This document shows positions 30,666 through 39,540 of a stretch of 64,000 nt of DNA, piece by piece (position 1 is the stretch's first letter; each line of letters begins with the position of its first letter). The DNA comes from Fuerstiella marisgermanici (lineage in GTDB: Bacteria; Planctomycetota; Planctomycetia; Planctomycetales; Planctomycetaceae). The position numbers and the translations under genes were made by a program. Below the pieces are notes generated by a model. That model searched no databases. It saw only the letters and a program-made list of their open reading frames with translations, and had not been told where the DNA came from. The stretch spans positions 8,048,001-8,112,000 of the forward strand of contig NZ_CP017641.1 of the NCBI RefSeq assembly GCF_001983935.1, given 5' to 3'.

Positions 30666-32840
30666 TCAAGGGCTTGATGAGCCTTTTTGGTGGTTTGGGG
30701 TTGTTAGTTCTTTCGGTGTTTTGTGGAGCGGTCGTCGCCTGAAGTCGGCCAGTTTCTTCAGACGTGATAGTTCTTCCGTGTCGACTCGGAAAAACCACCG
30801 CTGACCGGTGCGATCCGCATGCACCCAGCCGCGAATTCGCCATGTGTTGAGCGTCTCTCGTTTGATGCCGACCTCTGAGGCCAGTTCCGTCAACGTCCAG
30901 GTGCCGGTTTGGACCGACAAGTCGCAGCCTTGTTTTCGAAACTGTCGACTCAGACTCGATACGATAGCTCGCGTGAATTCAACTCCCTGAGTCGAAAGAT
31001 ATCCGCTCGCATTCAGCTTCGATGCCACTTGAGAATGTGTCCTGCCGTCGCGTTTCATGGTGATGATCTGTTCGCGAATCACGTCGGCCGATTCCAGTTG
31101 TTCGAACTCATGAACACCGCGACGAATTTCGTGATGGCTTTCGAAGCCGCCCACCCAGTGCATGGTGACTCGAACACGTTCGCTGCGGCCGATGACTTCC
31201 ACTTCGACGCGATCAACCAGAGTTCGGAACACGGTCTGACGATCGACGCCGGACGTTGTCGCCGCCTGCCACAGCGACGGGATGTCATTTGACAGCCGTC
31301 GAATCTGTTCTTCTTCCAGGCGGCTCAGTCGCGAAGGCTGTTCCTGTTCGAAACGGTGCAACGACTCTTCCGCCTGACGTTGTGCCACAAGCTGAGTTTC
31401 CCAGCGACGTTCAAGTTCTGCTGCAACAAGTCGGTTGCCCGGGTCGACTTCTTCGTAACGACGTCGGGCCAGTTCGCTTTGATACACGGCACGTTCAACC
31501 GTCTGTGTATGATGCCTTGCCACCTTCGCGCGATCCGCTTCGATGTCGTCTGCGGCTGCAAGACTCAGGTCGATGGAAGCAGCGCTGAGTGATTGCAGCA
31601 GTTGGCGTTCAATGAGTTCATGGAGCGGAGCGGCGTTCATCGTCTGGCACTGTTTGAGTCTCCAATGAGCTCGCTGCATGTCGCACGTGAACCGCGCTTT
31701 GGACTGGCCCGCGTACGAAACACTCATGCGGCGGCCGCACCGCCCGCACACCACTCGACCGGCGATCAGCGATGTTCCTCGCGGCGCGCCGGTGCCGTAG
31801 GAAGTGCTGTTTTCCCGCAGTTTTTGTTGGTTTTTCTCCCATTGCTCCCACGTGATGTACGCTGGCAGGCGGTCTTTGATCAGCACTTCCCAGTCTTCCG
31901 GATCAGACCAGCGACGACCTGTTCCCGGCCGCCCGGGAACAACTTTCTTTCGGTTACATTCGCGTCGACCGTACACATACGCGCCGGCGTAAATCGGATG
32001 ATGCAGCAGGCACAGTATCGTTGCCTGATTGGGCTTCCGCCATTGCAGTTGACCTTTGTTTGCGCCGCGATGATCACGCACGGGAACCTTGATGCTGTTC
32101 GTCGTGAGGTACTTCATCACGGCCGTCATGGCACCAAGTTCGCTGAACTTTTCGAACAGAAGTTCGACCACCTGGCGAGCCTGATCGTCGGGCTCTTTGG
32201 CGAGGCCATCTTCGGTGCGAACGTAACCGATCGGCGCGTGCGTGAAGAATTCACCACGCCGCGCTTTGTTGAGTTGTCCGGCTCGCAACCGTCCCTGAAG
32301 AACATGGAGTTCCGCTTCGCTCATCGTTCCCTTCAAGCCGAGCAGCAGGCGATCGTTGTGGTCTCGCGGATCATACACGCCGTCGGCATCGGCCAGCAGT
32401 GTTCCAAACACCGAACAGAGTTCGAGTAGCTGATGCCAGTCGCGACACGATCGGGCGAGTCGACTCATTTCAAGACCAAGGACAATGCCGACATGTTCCA
32501 GTGACACTTCGGCCAGCAGTTTTTGAAACCCAGGCCGCGCTTCGATCGTCCGCCCACTGATCCCGAGGTCATCATCAATGACATTCACCCGTTCTCGCGG
32601 CCACCCGAGCAATTCGGCACGGTCGACGAGTTGGTACTGCATGCGAGTCGATTCGACGTTTTCCTCAACCTGCTTCGCGCTGGACTGCCGAACATAAACA
32701 ATGGCCAGACGTTCCAGATGATTGGCCGCAACTTTGGTGCTCAGCAGAGTGGCCCGAACATCGGGTCGAGCGGGTGGGCTGTGCTTTGGAGACGAGGTCT
32801 GCGGCGATGTGGCGGGCGTTGGTGAAGGCGTTTCAATCAT
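30666..32840 (-). CDS. Large serine recombinase
   Basis: The 724-residue enzyme has a resolvase catalytic domain (LAIVYVRQSSAKQ with the nucleophilic Ser, then DDDLGISGRTIEARPGFQ and GLEMSRLARSCRDW), a recombinase domain (APIGYVRTEDG, then PIYAGAYVYGRRE), a zinc ribbon (VVCGRCGRRMSVSY with later Cys) and a coiled-coil-like stretch near YQSELARRRYEEVD. The C-terminus adds a small helix-turn-helix (TLTELASEVGIKRETLNTWR). Such enzymes integrate or excise phage-like elements at att sites. I chose the ATG at 32840, which lies inside the stop end of the small upstream gene; the frame is open to 32870. No phage genes follow, so the element may be minimal or decayed. Confidence 0.93.
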   Translation of the reverse strand: MIETPSPTPATSPQTSSPKHSPPARPDVRATLLSTKVAANHLERLAIVYVRQSSAKQVEENVESTRMQYQLVDRAELLGWPRERVNVIDDDLGISGRTIEARPGFQKLLAEVSLEHVGIVLGLEMSRLARSCRDWHQLLELCSVFGTLLADADGVYDPRDHNDRLLLGLKGTMSEAELHVLQGRLRAGQLNKARRGEFFTHAPIGYVRTEDGLAKEPDDQARQVVELLFEKFSELGAMTAVMKYLTTNSIKVPVRDHRGANKGQLQWRKPNQATILCLLHHPIYAGAYVYGRRECNRKKVVPGRPGTGRRWSDPEDWEVLIKDRLPAYITWEQWEKNQQKLRENSTSYGTGAPRGTSLIAGRVVCGRCGRRMSVSYAGQSKARFTCDMQRAHWRLKQCQTMNAAPLHELIERQLLQSLSAASIDLSLAAADDIEADRAKVARHHTQTVERAVYQSELARRRYEEVDPGNRLVAAELERRWETQLVAQRQAEESLHRFEQEQPSRLSRLEEEQIRRLSNDIPSLWQAATTSGVDRQTVFRTLVDRVEVEVIGRSERVRVTMHWVGGFESHHEIRRGVHEFEQLESADVIREQIITMKRDGRTHSQVASKLNASGYLSTQGVEFTRAIVSSLSRQFRKQGCDLSVQTGTWTLTELASEVGIKRETLNTWRIRGWVHADRTGQRWFFRVDTEELSRLKKLADFRRRPLHKTPKELTTPNHQKGSSSP

Positions 32841-33072
32841 GATTCGCCTCCTTCTGAGGAAGCGAATCAACCAGCATCCGAGTCATCGCCTGAACAACCG
32901 TCAGCCGCTGCTGATCGGGAATGACGGCCCAGATTCGATCGAGCGGGATCGTCTTCGTCGAGGCCGGATGGCTCGAAATCAGCCCGCGCGGGGGGCTCCG
33001 TCGGCGTTTTGGGAGAGTTCTGGCATGGGATTCCTCCGTGAATCTGCTGTCGAGAATGAAACCAGGCGGCAA
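32833..33072 (-). CDS. Small protein translationally coupled to the serine recombinase
   Basis: A 79-codon frame ends RIWAVIPDQQRLTVVQAMTR followed by MLVDSLPQKEANHD. Its last bases (AATCATGATTGA) contain the ATG of the recombinase, an eight-base overlap that suggests coupled translation. The C-terminal half is helix-like; the first 35 residues are basic and Pro/Ser-rich. I believe similar short proteins precede this recombinase type in other planctomycetes, but I cannot give a family. The true start may be internal. Confidence 0.6.
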   Translation of the reverse strand: MPPGFILDSRFTEESHARTLPKRRRSPPRGLISSHPASTKTIPLDRIWAVIPDQQRLTVVQAMTRMLVDSLPQKEANHD

Positions 33073-33149
33073 CTTGCTTTAACGCCGCTAAATCCAGTCT
33101 AATCTTCTCCGTGCTGCTTGAACAATACGAATCATCAGGGGCAGTCTGA

Positions 33150-33506
33150 TTACGCTGTGATGAGCGCGTAATGGAACCTCCTTACTGAGCCCAGATTCTG
33201 CAACAGGCACGTGGATTCCAAATAAAGACGCTCTAAGTTGTGAGTGCGCACGTTGGCAATGTGACCAAAGCTGTCGGCGACAAGGTTCTTGTGACCAATG
33301 AAGTGATGAACGATGCCCCAAGCCATCTGCTTCCAGGCTTTTTGCAGACTGTGGAGGGCAGGTTGTTGAACTGAGATTCGCGCAATCTCCCGGTACACGA
33401 GCGTCCCACTGATACCCTGTTCGGTTCTGATGTGCGGGAACTTCCAGTTCCCAATTGTCTTCGAAACCGGTTCACGCTTCGGCGAGACACCAATGGTCGT
33501 TTGGGT
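33150..33506 (-). CDS. Uncertain hypothetical protein or gene remnant
   Basis: A minus frame reads TEQGISGTLVYREIARISVQ, SLQKAWKQMAWGIVHHFIGH and NVRTHNLERLYLESTCLLQN, and stops at 33150. It lies directly downstream of the GH26-type gene. The first in-frame ATG (MAWGIVHHF) would give only about 58 residues; upstream codons look coding but have no start outside the GH26 gene. I recognise no family. Confidence 0.3.
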   Translation of the reverse strand, partial: TQTTIGVSPKREPVSKTIGNWKFPHIRTEQGISGTLVYREIARISVQQPALHSLQKAWKQMAWGIVHHFIGHKNLVADSFGHIANVRTHNLERLYLESTCLLQNLGSVRRFHYALITA

Positions 33507-33507
33507 G

Positions 33508-34554
33508 TTAATCTGTTTTCTTCCAGTCGACAAGTCCGCGGATGGCCTCTGGGTGAACACGCCAGTCGGGCGTCGGATAATTCTTCCCCCACGCACCTTC
33601 CGTGTCGGAGGCGTAGAAGAAAATAACGGCTGTCAGCCTGGGATAGTCGTCCAAAGCAAGAAACGCCTGATGCAGCCAGAAACTTTCGAAGTCGCTGCTT
33701 CCCGCAACTCCCATTTCAGTAATCATCAGCGGTTTGTCTAAATCAACGATAAGATTTTGCTTCTCCTCAAACGTGGTTCGAAAATCCCGGATAAAGCCGT
33801 AGGTTTGCTGATCCCAGCTAGGAAAGCTGTAGACCGGCATGCCAATGAAGTCGACATATTCGTCGCCGGGCCAATAGCGCACGCTCGTATCTTTCAACAC
33901 GCCGACCCACACAAAACTCAAATCGGCTTCAGTTGACTTGCGAATACGATCAATCACGTAGCGATACGCGGCTATGAATTTCTGCGGATCCTTTCCCGAC
34001 CATGGATAACGCTCCGTCAAGTCCTGGTCCATTTCGTGACCCCAGGAAACGTATTTTGCAACGGTTGATTCCGAGAGGACCTCTGCAACGCGATCGATAG
34101 ATTCGTCATACACCCCTTGGGTGACGTCCTCAAGCAGTGTGTCGGCTTGATCATCACGATTTGGCCAGGGCTCAACCGTCAACAGAATCTGTCGCCCGGC
34201 TGCCTCAGCCTTGCTGATGCCGGCAAGTAATTCCTTGTGGTCGAACTGGGTCCACGAGATGTAGAGATGTTGAATCTTCAGATTGTTATGATCGCTCAAC
34301 TCACCCGTCGGGTCGTAAGCGCCAAATGTTAGCCGGCAACTGCGGCCGGGCGATTTATTCTTTGGTGGTTGCACAGTTGTGAATTCCACTTTGGTTTTTG
34401 GCTTGTGATCGATGCTGAGTGTTACCAACTTGCTTTCTGCCTGTCGGTAGAATATGGCCTGCAAAGCCTCCTTGCCGTTGAAGAGGATCATTGAAACGGG
34501 CAGGATAACCAGCACACACAGGGAGCTCATCTGTTTTGAGAAACGGCTTTTCAT
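33508..34554 (-). CDS. Membrane-anchored GH26-like glycoside hydrolase (mannanase type)
   Basis: The 348-residue product starts with a single membrane helix (SSLCVLVILPVSMILF) after a basic tip, so it is probably anchored with its catalytic domain outside. The barrel carries the GH26 acid/base motif WGHEMD (E174) and the nucleophile in MITEMG (E280), plus YISWTQFDH, FVWVGV and YWPGDEYVDFIGM at expected strands. GH26 enzymes cut beta-mannans or mixed beta-glucans. Its ATG overlaps the stop of the upstream GT2 gene by four bases. I infer that it trims or releases the polysaccharide made by that synthase, as hydrolases do in cellulose and alginate operons. Confidence 0.85.
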   Translation of the reverse strand: MKSRFSKQMSSLCVLVILPVSMILFNGKEALQAIFYRQAESKLVTLSIDHKPKTKVEFTTVQPPKNKSPGRSCRLTFGAYDPTGELSDHNNLKIQHLYISWTQFDHKELLAGISKAEAAGRQILLTVEPWPNRDDQADTLLEDVTQGVYDESIDRVAEVLSESTVAKYVSWGHEMDQDLTERYPWSGKDPQKFIAAYRYVIDRIRKSTEADLSFVWVGVLKDTSVRYWPGDEYVDFIGMPVYSFPSWDQQTYGFIRDFRTTFEEKQNLIVDLDKPLMITEMGVAGSSDFESFWLHQAFLALDDYPRLTAVIFFYASDTEGAWGKNYPTPDWRVHPEAIRGLVDWKKTD

Positions 34555-36221
34555 TCTTCAGCACTCAGATTCTGGTGGACTTCGCGGCGGTGAATGAGAA
34601 CGATCGCAAACAGTGCGATTGTGTAGACAATTTGCGCAATGATCAGGAAGGAAAAATATCCCGTTGCAGTCCCTGCATCAGAGATGCACAGCGTTGGAAG
34701 AAAGCTGAAGACAAGCACGGCCAGATAGGGGGCCAGAATTCGCCAATTCAGGGCATCGTCGTGGACGGCTCCTTTTGGTGTGACCCGGAAAGTGACATTT
34801 TTCCGCCGAATGGAATCGAACACGCCCATCACCGATCCGAGCAGCGACCACGGCCATCGAATCACCTGAAACAAAGCCATCTCCCACGAAAGGCATGGGC
34901 TGTCAGCGGGACGCAGCCAGAACTTCTGCTTCAAAAATTTGTGGATTGCCAGCGTAAGCAGCGTCAAGGGCAAGGTGTGTCCAATGAAGTCAAGATAGCT
35001 GACACGCACCCAGGGGACTTTAATAATGACCGCGACGATGGGCAGGATCAGGCCCGTGAGCATCGTTAGGCTGAAGAGCGGGTACCACAGTTCGCTGAGC
35101 AGAAACTGAACTCGCAATGGCCGAGAGAGTTTCGACCAGTATCGCGGCAGTAACGTCAGCAAGACTACCATTAAACTACGAGACCATTGAAATTCCTGAG
35201 TGATGCAGGCAGCCAATGTTGGAGGACCTTCGCCGATAGCGATCGCATCAATCGCGTGAATTCCTCGCCAGCCGTGGCCGTTCATCATGAGTGTCGTGCT
35301 GTGGTCCTCCGCCAGTTCGGGTCCAAGCCCACCAATCGCCCTGAGCGCTTCTGTCCGGACGGCATAGTGTGACCCGATGCAAAGCGGTGCAAAACTGCCG
35401 CTGTAGCCAGCTTGCAACGGACCATGCATTAAGGCCTCTGAGAACAATCGTCCTCTCGCCGACCAACTGGTCTTCGAGTTCTTCGAACAGATACTCGGGG
35501 CGGAAACATATCCAACCGCACCGTCGGCGAACGGTCGCAACATGTGTTCAAGGTAACGCTCCTGGGGGACGTGATCCGCGTCGAGTTGAACAACGAGATC
35601 ATAGTTCTCGTATCCGTAGTGATCATAGAAATAGGCGAGGTTGCCTTCCTTACACTTGGTTCGCCGAGGCCATTGTTGCTGATGATATTCGGCCACACCT
35701 TTTCGACAGGAAACACGCACGCCGTGTTCTTCGCACCAATGATAGATTTCATCGGTTGGATCTTCATCGGCCAGCCACGTATCGTGCCGATGTTCCTGTG
35801 CCAGCATACCTTTCAATGTATCCTGAACCAGCTCAAACGGTTCTGATGGAGCTCGCGTCGTGACCATTGCCACACGCCACGACTCGGATATGGAAATCGT
35901 CGGATCAACCCGTTTCATGCGCGAGACAAAAAATATGAAGTAGCCGGGCAGACAAGCGGTCCACGTGACAAGTAGCGTATTCACAATAAATCCGACCCAG
36001 TGCGAAACATGCTCCAGTCGGAACCACCAACAGTAGAAGATGACAAGGCCTGCAGCCCATGAAACGACTAGAAACCTGAACTGACGGCATGCATCTGCAT
36101 CCATTAGGTCGATGAGCAGCCCGGGGGAAATGCTTGGCTGGGCTGTCTTCTTGCGATTAGCCGTCAACTCGCGTTCCCCTGTTTGAGTGCCATTGGGGTT
36201 GATGGAGGAGAGCGATTGCAC
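34551..36221 (-). CDS. Cellulose-synthase-like membrane glycosyltransferase (GT2)
   Basis: The 556-residue protein has two N-terminal helices (FLVVSWAAGLVIFYCWWF; GFIVNTLLVTWTACLPGYF), a cytoplasmic GT-A domain and about four C-terminal helices. The GT-A domain shows LVVQLDADHVP (D-x-D, 214-216), GGLGPELAEDHST (catalytic Asp near 306) and TQEFQWSRS (Q342), a variant of the processive Q-x-x-R-W motif. There is no PilZ domain, so c-di-GMP control is not visible. It probably makes and exports a linear beta-linked glycan. It is the first gene of a two-gene operon with the GH26-type hydrolase. Confidence 0.9.
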   Translation of the reverse strand: MQSLSSINPNGTQTGERELTANRKKTAQPSISPGLLIDLMDADACRQFRFLVVSWAAGLVIFYCWWFRLEHVSHWVGFIVNTLLVTWTACLPGYFIFFVSRMKRVDPTISISESWRVAMVTTRAPSEPFELVQDTLKGMLAQEHRHDTWLADEDPTDEIYHWCEEHGVRVSCRKGVAEYHQQQWPRRTKCKEGNLAYFYDHYGYENYDLVVQLDADHVPQERYLEHMLRPFADGAVGYVSAPSICSKNSKTSWSARGRLFSEALMHGPLQAGYSGSFAPLCIGSHYAVRTEALRAIGGLGPELAEDHSTTLMMNGHGWRGIHAIDAIAIGEGPPTLAACITQEFQWSRSLMVVLLTLLPRYWSKLSRPLRVQFLLSELWYPLFSLTMLTGLILPIVAVIIKVPWVRVSYLDFIGHTLPLTLLTLAIHKFLKQKFWLRPADSPCLSWEMALFQVIRWPWSLLGSVMGVFDSIRRKNVTFRVTPKGAVHDDALNWRILAPYLAVLVFSFLPTLCISDAGTATGYFSFLIIAQIVYTIALFAIVLIHRREVHQNLSAEE

Positions 36222-36637
36222 GACGTGAACATCCGATTAGTAGTAGTGGTGATTGGCTGACAACTCAAGATGCAGAGAGTTGCAACTTCCCCTCGTGGAA
36301 TTCGACCGCAGCAACTTTTACACCAAACGACTACGACGATATGCTGACGACATAATTCCTTAGAATTCGAGCAACGCATTGGGTGGAGCGTTGCCTGTTC
36401 GCTAAGCAAAGACAATTATGCGTGCAAGTATTTCATGCAACCCAACGAACATGTTTTTCTGACGGATCATGTAGATTTTATCGGAGATTCGTTTTACACG
36501 CGCCGTTCACATGTCTTCTATCTGCTCAAGATAAGTTGGTCTGATTAGCTGCAAATGAAGCTTGATCGCTGGCTCAGAATTTGCAACGGCAGTCGCTTGT
36601 GAGTGTGACACTCAAATTAAAAACGATTGAACTCAAC
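36222..36637. other. Divergent intergenic region
   Basis: About 415 bases lie between the start of the GT2-GH26 operon (minus) and the DUF1559 gene (plus), so it must hold two outward promoters. The DNA is more AT-rich than its surroundings, which fits, but no clear -35/-10 pair or operator was found. Confidence 0.4.
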
Positions 36638-37591
36638 ATGCAAGTTTCAAAACGAAATCCAGTCTGCGTGGAGCATAGTGATTCGAAAAGGTCCGGGTTT
36701 ACGTTGCTCGAACTTTTAGTGGTCATTGCAATCATCGCTATCCTTGTCGCACTGTTGCTTCCTGCCGTCCAGCAGGCTCGAGAAGCTGCCCGACAAACGT
36801 GGTGCAAGAACAACCTGAAAGAGATTGGTCTCGCGATTCATAACTTCGAGGGTACGTACAAAAGTTTACCTCCTGGGGCTGTGTTCAGTCAGGCGAGCGG
36901 GATCAAGCGGGGGTCGATGTTTGTCTACCTCACGCCCTATCTCGAACAGAGCGCCATCTACGATGCTTACAATCTGAAGATGACAGATATCGAAGGGACG
37001 ACATTTCCTTCGGGAGAACTCGTCGCATCAACAACTGTCCCGGGGCTACTCTGCCCCAGTGACAGTCATCCCGAGAAATACAACGATTTGGCCGCACATA
37101 ACTACGCTGCGTCGCGAGGCCCGACTGAAGTCTGGGATAATCCTGCGTGTTCCTGCACTCACCCCTGGACGGGGCTTAAACTTGCCCCCATCGACGACAA
37201 TTACAGGTTCGCAGGTCCATTCACCCGAGTTGGCACCCGTGCTAAATTCAGAGATGTGACCGATGGCCTGACCAATACAATTTTCGTTGGTGAAGTCCGT
37301 CCCGAATGTTCCGAACATGCTCAAAATGGATGGGCGGCGTCCAACAACGGAAACGGCTATTGCACAACGTTAATCCCCATCAACTACGATTCATGCGATC
37401 CGAACAACGCCGATCCATGCCGTCGCCCGTGCAACTGGAACACCGAAGTGGGGTTCAAATCCAGCCACAATGGTGGTGCCCAATTTCTGCTGGGTGATGG
37501 CAGCGTCCATTTCCTTTCCGAGAACATCGACCACCAAATTTATCAATACCTCGGTGCGAAAAACGACGGCAAAGTCGTATCCGAATTCTAA
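36638..37591 (+). CDS. DUF1559 prepilin-like protein
   Basis: The 317-residue product has a type IV prepilin signal: a basic leader then SGFTLLELLVVIAIIAILVA, with cleavage expected after the Gly and the +5 Glu present. REAARQTWCKNNLKEIGLAI and YKSLPPG follow, the start of the DUF1559 domain (SBP_bac_10). The tail SSHNGGAQFLLGDGSVHFLS is the H-x9-DG signature. This family is hugely expanded in planctomycetes; members are pseudopilin-like, with unknown role. The ATG at 36638 places the leader correctly; an in-frame ATG at 36581 would add 19 unlikely residues. Confidence 0.93.
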   Translation: MQVSKRNPVCVEHSDSKRSGFTLLELLVVIAIIAILVALLLPAVQQAREAARQTWCKNNLKEIGLAIHNFEGTYKSLPPGAVFSQASGIKRGSMFVYLTPYLEQSAIYDAYNLKMTDIEGTTFPSGELVASTTVPGLLCPSDSHPEKYNDLAAHNYAASRGPTEVWDNPACSCTHPWTGLKLAPIDDNYRFAGPFTRVGTRAKFRDVTDGLTNTIFVGEVRPECSEHAQNGWAASNNGNGYCTTLIPINYDSCDPNNADPCRRPCNWNTEVGFKSSHNGGAQFLLGDGSVHFLSENIDHQIYQYLGAKNDGKVVSEF

Positions 37592-37996
37592 ATAACCGAG
37601 CCGAGTTCCCGGACACGGCGGAAGCCAACGATTTGTTGGGCGAGGCGTTGGGTGAAGATGCCTTGACTTCTCTGGAATGCGTCACCAATCCGCTTCCATA
37701 TCACGGACGGACTCCACCAATTCTCTTTTGTTGGGTGGTCCTCTTGCGTTATGCACCCATCGTGTACGCCGTGTGATCAGGATAGAATGCCGGAAGCGCT
37801 GACGACCGAGTTAGGCAACTCGCTTCGGTGAGACCAACCGAAGCCAACTCGAGGTCCTCCGCCAGCTGCCTAGGTAGTGACCACCGAACGCGGTCAACTA
37901 TCGTGTGTCAGACGATACGTCGCGTTCTTTGGAACCACGATACTGGATAGCTTTTCCATACTTCGACGACTCAGGATCACACGTTAGACTCACCAC
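37592..37996. other. Intergenic with hairpin and direct repeat
   Basis: About 400 bases with no supported gene. At 37822-37844 there is a perfect 8-bp hairpin (GCTTCGGT, 7-base loop, ACCGAAGC), most of which recurs at 39469-39487. Short frames here look noncoding. Confidence 0.45.
37826..37844. repeat. 19-bp direct repeat, left copy (CGGTGAGACCAACCGAAGC)
   Basis: These 19 bases match 39469-39487 exactly and lie 152 bases before the HEPN-type gene. In this copy they are part of a perfect hairpin; in the right copy the left arm is different. Confidence 0.85.
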
Positions 37997-39409
37997 ATGG
38001 ATGCAAACGAATTCAGAAATAGCCTTCCAGCTGCTGTCACAACTCGACTGGAAACACGTGTAGTCAACGCCCCTATGACGTTGTTCGAAGGAACAGCCAT
38101 CGTCCATGAGACCGACGGTCCCACCGAACGTGAGGTTGTGATTGTCCACGAATGGACTCCGAGACCAGTCGTAGTCTGTCGGTATGCCACTTCCGGCCAG
38201 CACGCCTTTCGCGGCGATGTGCGACAGCTAAACGAACCGATAACGCTTGAGATTCCATCGCTCGGTATCCAGACGCAGGCTCGATTCTACGATGGCCACT
38301 CGTGCGGAGACGACCATCGCCACGGCCTCGCGCTTCAGAAGGCGGTCGAGATCAACGCTGGCGAGGTAATGTCGCGAATCGTCTTTCACGTCATAAACTG
38401 CCGCGATTTTTCGGAGGACATGATCTGCCACGCGTCAGGGGCTTGCAGTGCCGGTCGGATAGAATTTGAAACCAATGACTGGCAAGTAACGCTGGACTGC
38501 GTTGAGAACACAAGCGAACTCGTCGAGTCGTTGCGTCATCACGGCGGTCGGGCAATCACTCACCGCGTTCAGCTTTCTCGAATTGACGGCTCAACATTCG
38601 ACAATAAAGCTTTGGATCAGATTGCCAGTCTGATTGAGCACTTCATTGCGTTCGTTACAGGGACATGGGCGTGCCTGACCCTCCCAATCGGCTACGTCAA
38701 CGATGAGGAATCGTGGCAGTTGTGGAACATACGTCAGGGGCGTTCGTGGTCGAATCCGTACACTTGGTCTGCACATCTGCCAGCGAAGTTTGTGAAAGCG
38801 GTCTTCCCCGGGTTTGCCGAGAGATTCTCGGATGAGGATTGGAACGAACCATTCACTCAGGCAATCGATTGGTACGTACAATGTCGTAACGGAACCACTG
38901 AGACGTCCATTATTCTGTCGCAGGCGGCACTCGAATTGCTGTCGTGGGTGGTCTATGTTGAAATCGGCGGGGTGCTGAAGGGGCTGGCAGGATTTGAAAA
39001 CCTTTGGGCGTCAGACCGAATTCGACTACTGCTTTCAAAAATGCTCGTGATGACTGAATTTCCGCCGAAAGTCACGGACCTGGCAGAGTTCAAATTTGAT
39101 GGAAATCAGACATACGCTGACGGACCTCACGCGATAACCGAGATTCGTAATGGAATTACGCATCCAAAGAAGAAAAAGCGAGAGCGGCTTGGGCAGATGG
39201 GACCGGTCTTGCGACACCAAGCGTGTGAGCTCGGGCTCTTCTATCTCGAATGTTGTCTGCTAGGCCTCTCTGGATACTTCGGGCCATTTCGGGCTGATAC
39301 CACCTGTGGAGCACTCTATTCTCGTGCTGCTGTTTCTGAACCCGTCTACGAGACAGCTGACTTCAGCCAACTTCCGGGAGTCGAACCAGCCGGTCCTAAT
39401 GAAAAGTAG
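37997..39409 (+). CDS. HEPN-type protein, candidate single-gene defence factor
   Basis: This 470-residue protein has no signal peptide or membrane helix. Residues 20-200 are beta-rich. Residues about 305-450 are helical, with LSQAALELLSWVVYVEIGG and then EIRNGITHPKKKKR: R384-N-x-x-x-H389 fits the R-x4-H motif of HEPN ribonucleases and resembles ApeA-like HEPN proteins. The ApeA relation is my recognition of the pattern, not a search result. HEPN proteins often cut RNA in phage defence or toxin systems. There is no partner gene, and 19-bp direct repeats flank it, suggesting a cassette. The function is inferred. Confidence 0.7.
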   Translation: MDANEFRNSLPAAVTTRLETRVVNAPMTLFEGTAIVHETDGPTEREVVIVHEWTPRPVVVCRYATSGQHAFRGDVRQLNEPITLEIPSLGIQTQARFYDGHSCGDDHRHGLALQKAVEINAGEVMSRIVFHVINCRDFSEDMICHASGACSAGRIEFETNDWQVTLDCVENTSELVESLRHHGGRAITHRVQLSRIDGSTFDNKALDQIASLIEHFIAFVTGTWACLTLPIGYVNDEESWQLWNIRQGRSWSNPYTWSAHLPAKFVKAVFPGFAERFSDEDWNEPFTQAIDWYVQCRNGTTETSIILSQAALELLSWVVYVEIGGVLKGLAGFENLWASDRIRLLLSKMLVMTEFPPKVTDLAEFKFDGNQTYADGPHAITEIRNGITHPKKKKRERLGQMGPVLRHQACELGLFYLECCLLGLSGYFGPFRADTTCGALYSRAAVSEPVYETADFSQLPGVEPAGPNEK

Positions 39410-39468
39410 GACCGCAGGAAGTGATTAGGAGGCGCCTTTGGGTACGTGGCACACCGTTCAGCGCGCGC

Positions 39469-39487
39469 CGGTGAGACCAACCGAAGC
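39469..39487. repeat. 19-bp direct repeat, right copy (CGGTGAGACCAACCGAAGC)
   Basis: This is an exact match to 37826-37844, 60 bases after the stop of the HEPN-type gene. The two copies are 1,643 bases apart and enclose only that gene. Confidence 0.85.
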
Positions 39488-39540
39488 GTTTTCTGCAAAA
39501 CAATTCGGCTGAGCAGTCTTCCGCCACTTGCTGTCGACGA

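Noticed and set aside
31593-32429. Plus frame of 278 codons
   Set aside because: It is antisense to the serine recombinase, which has complete catalytic and zinc-ribbon motifs.
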